A stretch of DNA of 64,000 nt, from positions 1 to 64,000 of the forward strand of contig JAPPOV010000044.1 of the NCBI GenBank assembly GCA_028873595.1, read 5' to 3'. Below, one piece after another: positions 61,071-64,000 of this stretch (its first letter is position 1; each line of letters begins with the position of its first letter). Below the pieces are notes generated by a model, which was not told where the DNA came from, did not search any database, and was given only the letters and a program-made list of their open reading frames with translations. The translations under genes and the position numbers were made by a program. The stretch is from Gemmatimonadota bacterium (lineage in GTDB: Bacteria; Gemmatimonadota; Gemmatimonadetes; Longimicrobiales; Gaopeijiaceae).

Positions 61071-64000
61071 TTAGAACGTGACACGCGTCGAAAGCGTGAA
61101 GCGACGCGGAATGGGGAGTGCCCAGCCTTCGGTTGCCTGCAGGAAGTTGCAGGACAGCCCGCCGTTGCAGCGGCCGATGACGTTCGTCTCCGGGTCCATT
61201 CCGGTGTAGTCACTGCCGGGCAACCAGAGCATCAGGTTGCGCGCGCCCAGGTTGAGCGTGGCAGTCGACAGGCCCCAGCCGTCAACGATATCCGACGGAA
61301 TCCGGTAAGTGAGCGAAAGCTCCCGGAAACGAATCATGTTCGTGTCGAAGATGCCGTTGAGGCCGGACATCGGGGACAGACCCTCGACCTCACGAGCCCA
61401 CGCGATGGCGGCGTCGAGACGCTCACCCGGCGTGGACGTCGGGCTTTGCATGATCGCGCCCAGCTCCGCCGCACGCGGCGTGTTACGCCCGATCACGGCG
61501 TTGGCCTTCCGGAACATGCCGGAGAGATCCTGGTTCTGACCGCCCCACTTGTAATCGAAGAGCGCTGACACTTCGAAGTTGTTCGCGAAGGCCAGATTGA
61601 AGCCAGCTGAACCGGCGAAGTCCGGCGTCGGCTTGCCGAGCAGCGTGCCCAGCAGACCAGAACCGCAGTTGTTCGATGCCAGACCAGACGGTGCATCGAA
61701 GCCCGGGTTCGGCACACTTGCGTCCGTCGAGTTACCGATTGCGAGCGGCTTGAAGGTGCTCGGCTTAATCGGGGCATCGAACGAACCCGTTGCGAGAGCC
61801 TGCTCACGCGTAAAGGCCGTGCAGGAACCATCGAGGTTCAGCGGCACGTCCACGTCCGCGATCCGCGCACCAAAGAATGACCCCGGAGCGTACCCCTCGA
61901 GGAGGTAGTTCCGGTAGCGCGGGTACGAGCCACCCGTCTTGAGCGGCGGCGCGCCACCCAAGCTGGTGATCTCCTCGTTCAGGTACGCCGTGTTGGCGAA
62001 CACGTTGAGCGAGAGGCCCTCCTGCTGGATCAGCGTACCGCGGAGGCTGGCTTCGAAACCATTTCCAACGAGCTCACCGATGTTGACGAGCTGCTGCTGC
62101 GTGAAACCACCCGTCGGTGAGAACTGACGCGAGACCATCGCGTCCGTGACCGTCCGGTCCCAGTACGTAACGTCGAGCGACCAGCGATCGTTGAACAACC
62201 CGATCTCCGCCCCGACTTCCCACTCCGTGGAAACCTCAGGCTTGAGCTCGTTGTTACCGAGGTTGGCGGGCGCTACGCCCGGGCCTTCCTCGGAGGGGGC
62301 CGGCTGATACGTCGTGAACTTCGCGAACGCGTCAGGCTGCAGTCCGGACTGCCCGAGGGCGGCCCGGATGCGGAAGGTCGAGAACGTTTCATTCTCCCAA
62401 CCGAGGCCCTGTGAGGGCACGATCGAGGCAGACGCCTTCGGGTAGAAGGCCGTCGAGAATTCTTCACCGAACGCCGAGTTGGCGTCCCAGCGACCACCGA
62501 CCGTCAGGAAGATCCAGTCGTTGATGCCGACCTGGTCCTGAAGGTACCCACCGAGCTGCGTGACTCGCGTCCACGACTCGCTCGCGCTCTGGTTGGCCAG
62601 CGCGGAGAGCGTTTCGAGGCCGGGGCCCGGGAAGGTGTTACCACCACCACCAGCGCTCTGGCGCTGACGGAGGAAGCCCTGACCACCGAACAGGAAGGTG
62701 TTCTCGATGTTGTCGCCGAACATGGCGACGTGCGAACCCTTCAAATCCGCCGTGATCTCACGGCTGCGATCCTCACGGACCGTGCGGTCACCATCGCGGT
62801 TCGCGTTGGTGAAGTTGTCTACAGCGTGGCCGTACGGCCGGCCGAAGACACGGTCATCCGACGTGAAGTCGAGACCAAAGGTACCGTCGAGGCGGAACGA
62901 CTCCGTCGGCGTGAACCCGATCGTCGTGCTTCCCGCGAAGTGCGAGGAGGCCGCCCTGTTGAACTGGTACGCAAACTCGCGCGTCGTCCCGAATGCGGGG
63001 GCACCGTAATAGTTCCCATCATCCATGGCGGTCGCACGGCGCGGCTGAGACATCAGCATCGAGCTGAAGAAGCCGTAGATGTTGTTGCCGTTGTCCGGCG
63101 TGCTCTGATCCATATCGGAGTAGAGCGTGCTCACGCCAATCCGAACCTTGGAGCTCGGAATGATCGTGAAGTTCGACGTAAAGCCGACACGACGGTTCGT
63201 GTCTTCCGAGAAGTCGATACCATCGGTCTCGGGGAAGACGTCCGTCGTGATGACGCCGTCCTCATCCGTGTAGCGACCGGAAACGAAGTACTGGAACGCG
63301 TCCGAACCACCGGAAACGGAGGCCGAGTACACCTGCCCGAAGCCTGGGCCAAGCACGTCCGTGACCAAGTCGTTCTCGAAGGTCTCAAAGTCAGCCGGAG
63401 ACACGCCGAAGCGATTCTGCATCCGCGTGCGATACTCATTCATCTTCGTGACGTCAGCAGCGCTGGCGCACCCAGCCGAAGAACAGTCGCGACCGATGTA
63501 GTCGGCGACCGGGAGGATCCGGTTGGTCGGCGTCCTGATATCGGTCCAATCCGCCTGTGCAGTAAACTGCGGCGCACCGGCCCGACCACGCTTCGTGAAG
63601 ATCTGGATCACGCCGTTAGACGCCTCGGTGCCATACAGCGTGGCCGCAGCAGCACCCTTAAGGATCTCGACGCGCTCGATCGACTCGGGCGGAATGTCGT
63701 CCAGGCGGCTCGGGTTACCCGTACCGGACAGGCTGACCGCCGAGCGGTCGACCCGGATGCCGTCTACGTAGATGATCGGCTCGTTGAGCTGCGAGAGCGA
63801 CGACGAACCACGGATACGAATCGCAGCACCCTCACCGGTCGAACCGGAGGAGGGGAGTGCGACCACTCCCGGCTCACGACCCGCAATCATCTGCGAGAAG
63901 TCAGCGATCGGAGCGTTCTCGAGCGTAGCGGCGTCGAGCGTGGCGATCGTGTTACCAAGCTTACGCTTCTCCGTCGCGATACCCGCTCCCGTCACCACGA
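61071..64000 (-). CDS. SusC/RagA family TonB-linked outer-membrane protein (5' end beyond window)
   Basis: At least 975 residues of a TonB-dependent SusC-type transporter; the signal peptide, carboxypeptidase-like domain and TonB box lie past the right edge. The visible plug has GAAIRIRGSSSLSQLNEPII, PPESIERVEILKGAAAATLYG and the closing NGVIQIFTKRG. The barrel carries many alternating strands and ends with the outer-membrane C-terminal motif FTLSTRVTF. It imports large substrates using TonB and pairs with the SusD gene immediately downstream. Confidence 0.9.
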   Translation of the reverse strand, partial: VVTGAGIATEKRKLGNTIATLDAATLENAPIADFSQMIAGREPGVVALPSSGSTGEGAAIRIRGSSSLSQLNEPIIYVDGIRVDRSAVSLSGTGNPSRLDDIPPESIERVEILKGAAAATLYGTEASNGVIQIFTKRGRAGAPQFTAQADWTDIRTPTNRILPVADYIGRDCSSAGCASAADVTKMNEYRTRMQNRFGVSPADFETFENDLVTDVLGPGFGQVYSASVSGGSDAFQYFVSGRYTDEDGVITTDVFPETDGIDFSEDTNRRVGFTSNFTIIPSSKVRIGVSTLYSDMDQSTPDNGNNIYGFFSSMLMSQPRRATAMDDGNYYGAPAFGTTREFAYQFNRAASSHFAGSTTIGFTPTESFRLDGTFGLDFTSDDRVFGRPYGHAVDNFTNANRDGDRTVREDRSREITADLKGSHVAMFGDNIENTFLFGGQGFLRQRQSAGGGGNTFPGPGLETLSALANQSASESWTRVTQLGGYLQDQVGINDWIFLTVGGRWDANSAFGEEFSTAFYPKASASIVPSQGLGWENETFSTFRIRAALGQSGLQPDAFAKFTTYQPAPSEEGPGVAPANLGNNELKPEVSTEWEVGAEIGLFNDRWSLDVTYWDRTVTDAMVSRQFSPTGGFTQQQLVNIGELVGNGFEASLRGTLIQQEGLSLNVFANTAYLNEEITSLGGAPPLKTGGSYPRYRNYLLEGYAPGSFFGARIADVDVPLNLDGSCTAFTREQALATGSFDAPIKPSTFKPLAIGNSTDASVPNPGFDAPSGLASNNCGSGLLGTLLGKPTPDFAGSAGFNLAFANNFEVSALFDYKWGGQNQDLSGMFRKANAVIGRNTPRAAELGAIMQSPTSTPGERLDAAIAWAREVEGLSPMSGLNGIFDTNMIRFRELSLTYRIPSDIVDGWGLSTATLNLGARNLMLWLPGSDYTGMDPETNVIGRCNGGLSCNFLQATEGWALPIPRRFTLSTRVTF

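Noticed and set aside
1-64000. CRISPR arrays, rRNA genes, insertion sequences or phage genes
   Set aside because: I saw no regularly spaced direct repeats with unique spacers, no rRNA sequence, and no transposase, integrase or phage structural proteins.

Overview
The window looks like the chromosome of a high-GC, diderm (Gram-negative) bacterium of the Gemmatimonadota type or a close relative in the FCB group. This placement is an inference from gene content, not a computed phylogeny. The pointers are a SusC/SusD pair, many Tat- and lipobox-exported enzymes, Ig-like (Big_2) lipoproteins, BNR/VPS10-like and LVIVD propellers, LPS and outer-membrane genes (lpxH, rfaE2, an LptE-like protein) and an Mrp-type antiporter operon.

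Bases 1 to about 12.4 kb are an accessory, visibly more AT-rich stretch of mostly exported, unrelated proteins on both strands: an MBL-fold hydrolase, Ig-like lipoproteins, a BspA-type surface protein, a flavin dehydrogenase pair, a Tat-exported PLP enzyme and small membrane proteins. What ties it together is a recurrent intergenic module. A hairpin lies just upstream of TTTGACAG, followed 17 bp after TTGACA by TCATTT or a variant. I find six copies on the + strand and one on the - strand, plus a leader-only remnant. In two subfamilies the similarity continues through the 5' leader into the signal-peptide codons of genes whose mature products are unrelated. This promoter/leader/signal-peptide module is the most unusual feature of the window.

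From 12.9 to 39.9 kb lie metabolic and exported-enzyme genes. They include a yeast-type cytosine deaminase, a 2-oxoglutarate oxygenase, and a divergent catabolic-looking cluster: peptide-type binding protein and AGCS symporter on one side, AroM-like protein, dihydropyrimidinase-like amidohydrolase and atypical DapA-family protein on the other. These are followed by an RCC1 lipoprotein, an amidase, a Tat-exported histone-deacetylase-fold protein divergent from a Tat-exported PCYCG-like protein, a sterol-desaturase-like hydroxylase, an LVIVD propeller, an S9 peptidase, an AEC transporter, an amidohydrolase, a GcvT-like/FAD oxidoreductase pair and a di-haem peroxidase.

From 39.9 to 53.8 kb the genes are housekeeping-like. 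A tightly overlapping minus-strand series runs from an LptE-like/LolB-like pair through a complete Mrp-type antiporter operon (E, F, G, DUF4040/B-like, B, C and three D/A-like subunits) into a degenerate HemC homologue, rfaE2, rph, rdgB and a DUF971 gene. Divergent from it are lpxH and a DUF5683 gene. A tRNA-Sec (UCA) gene follows, so the organism probably makes selenoproteins. The window ends with an acyltransferase, a large BNR-repeat protein, two small lipoproteins, and a SusD/SusC pair that runs off the right edge.
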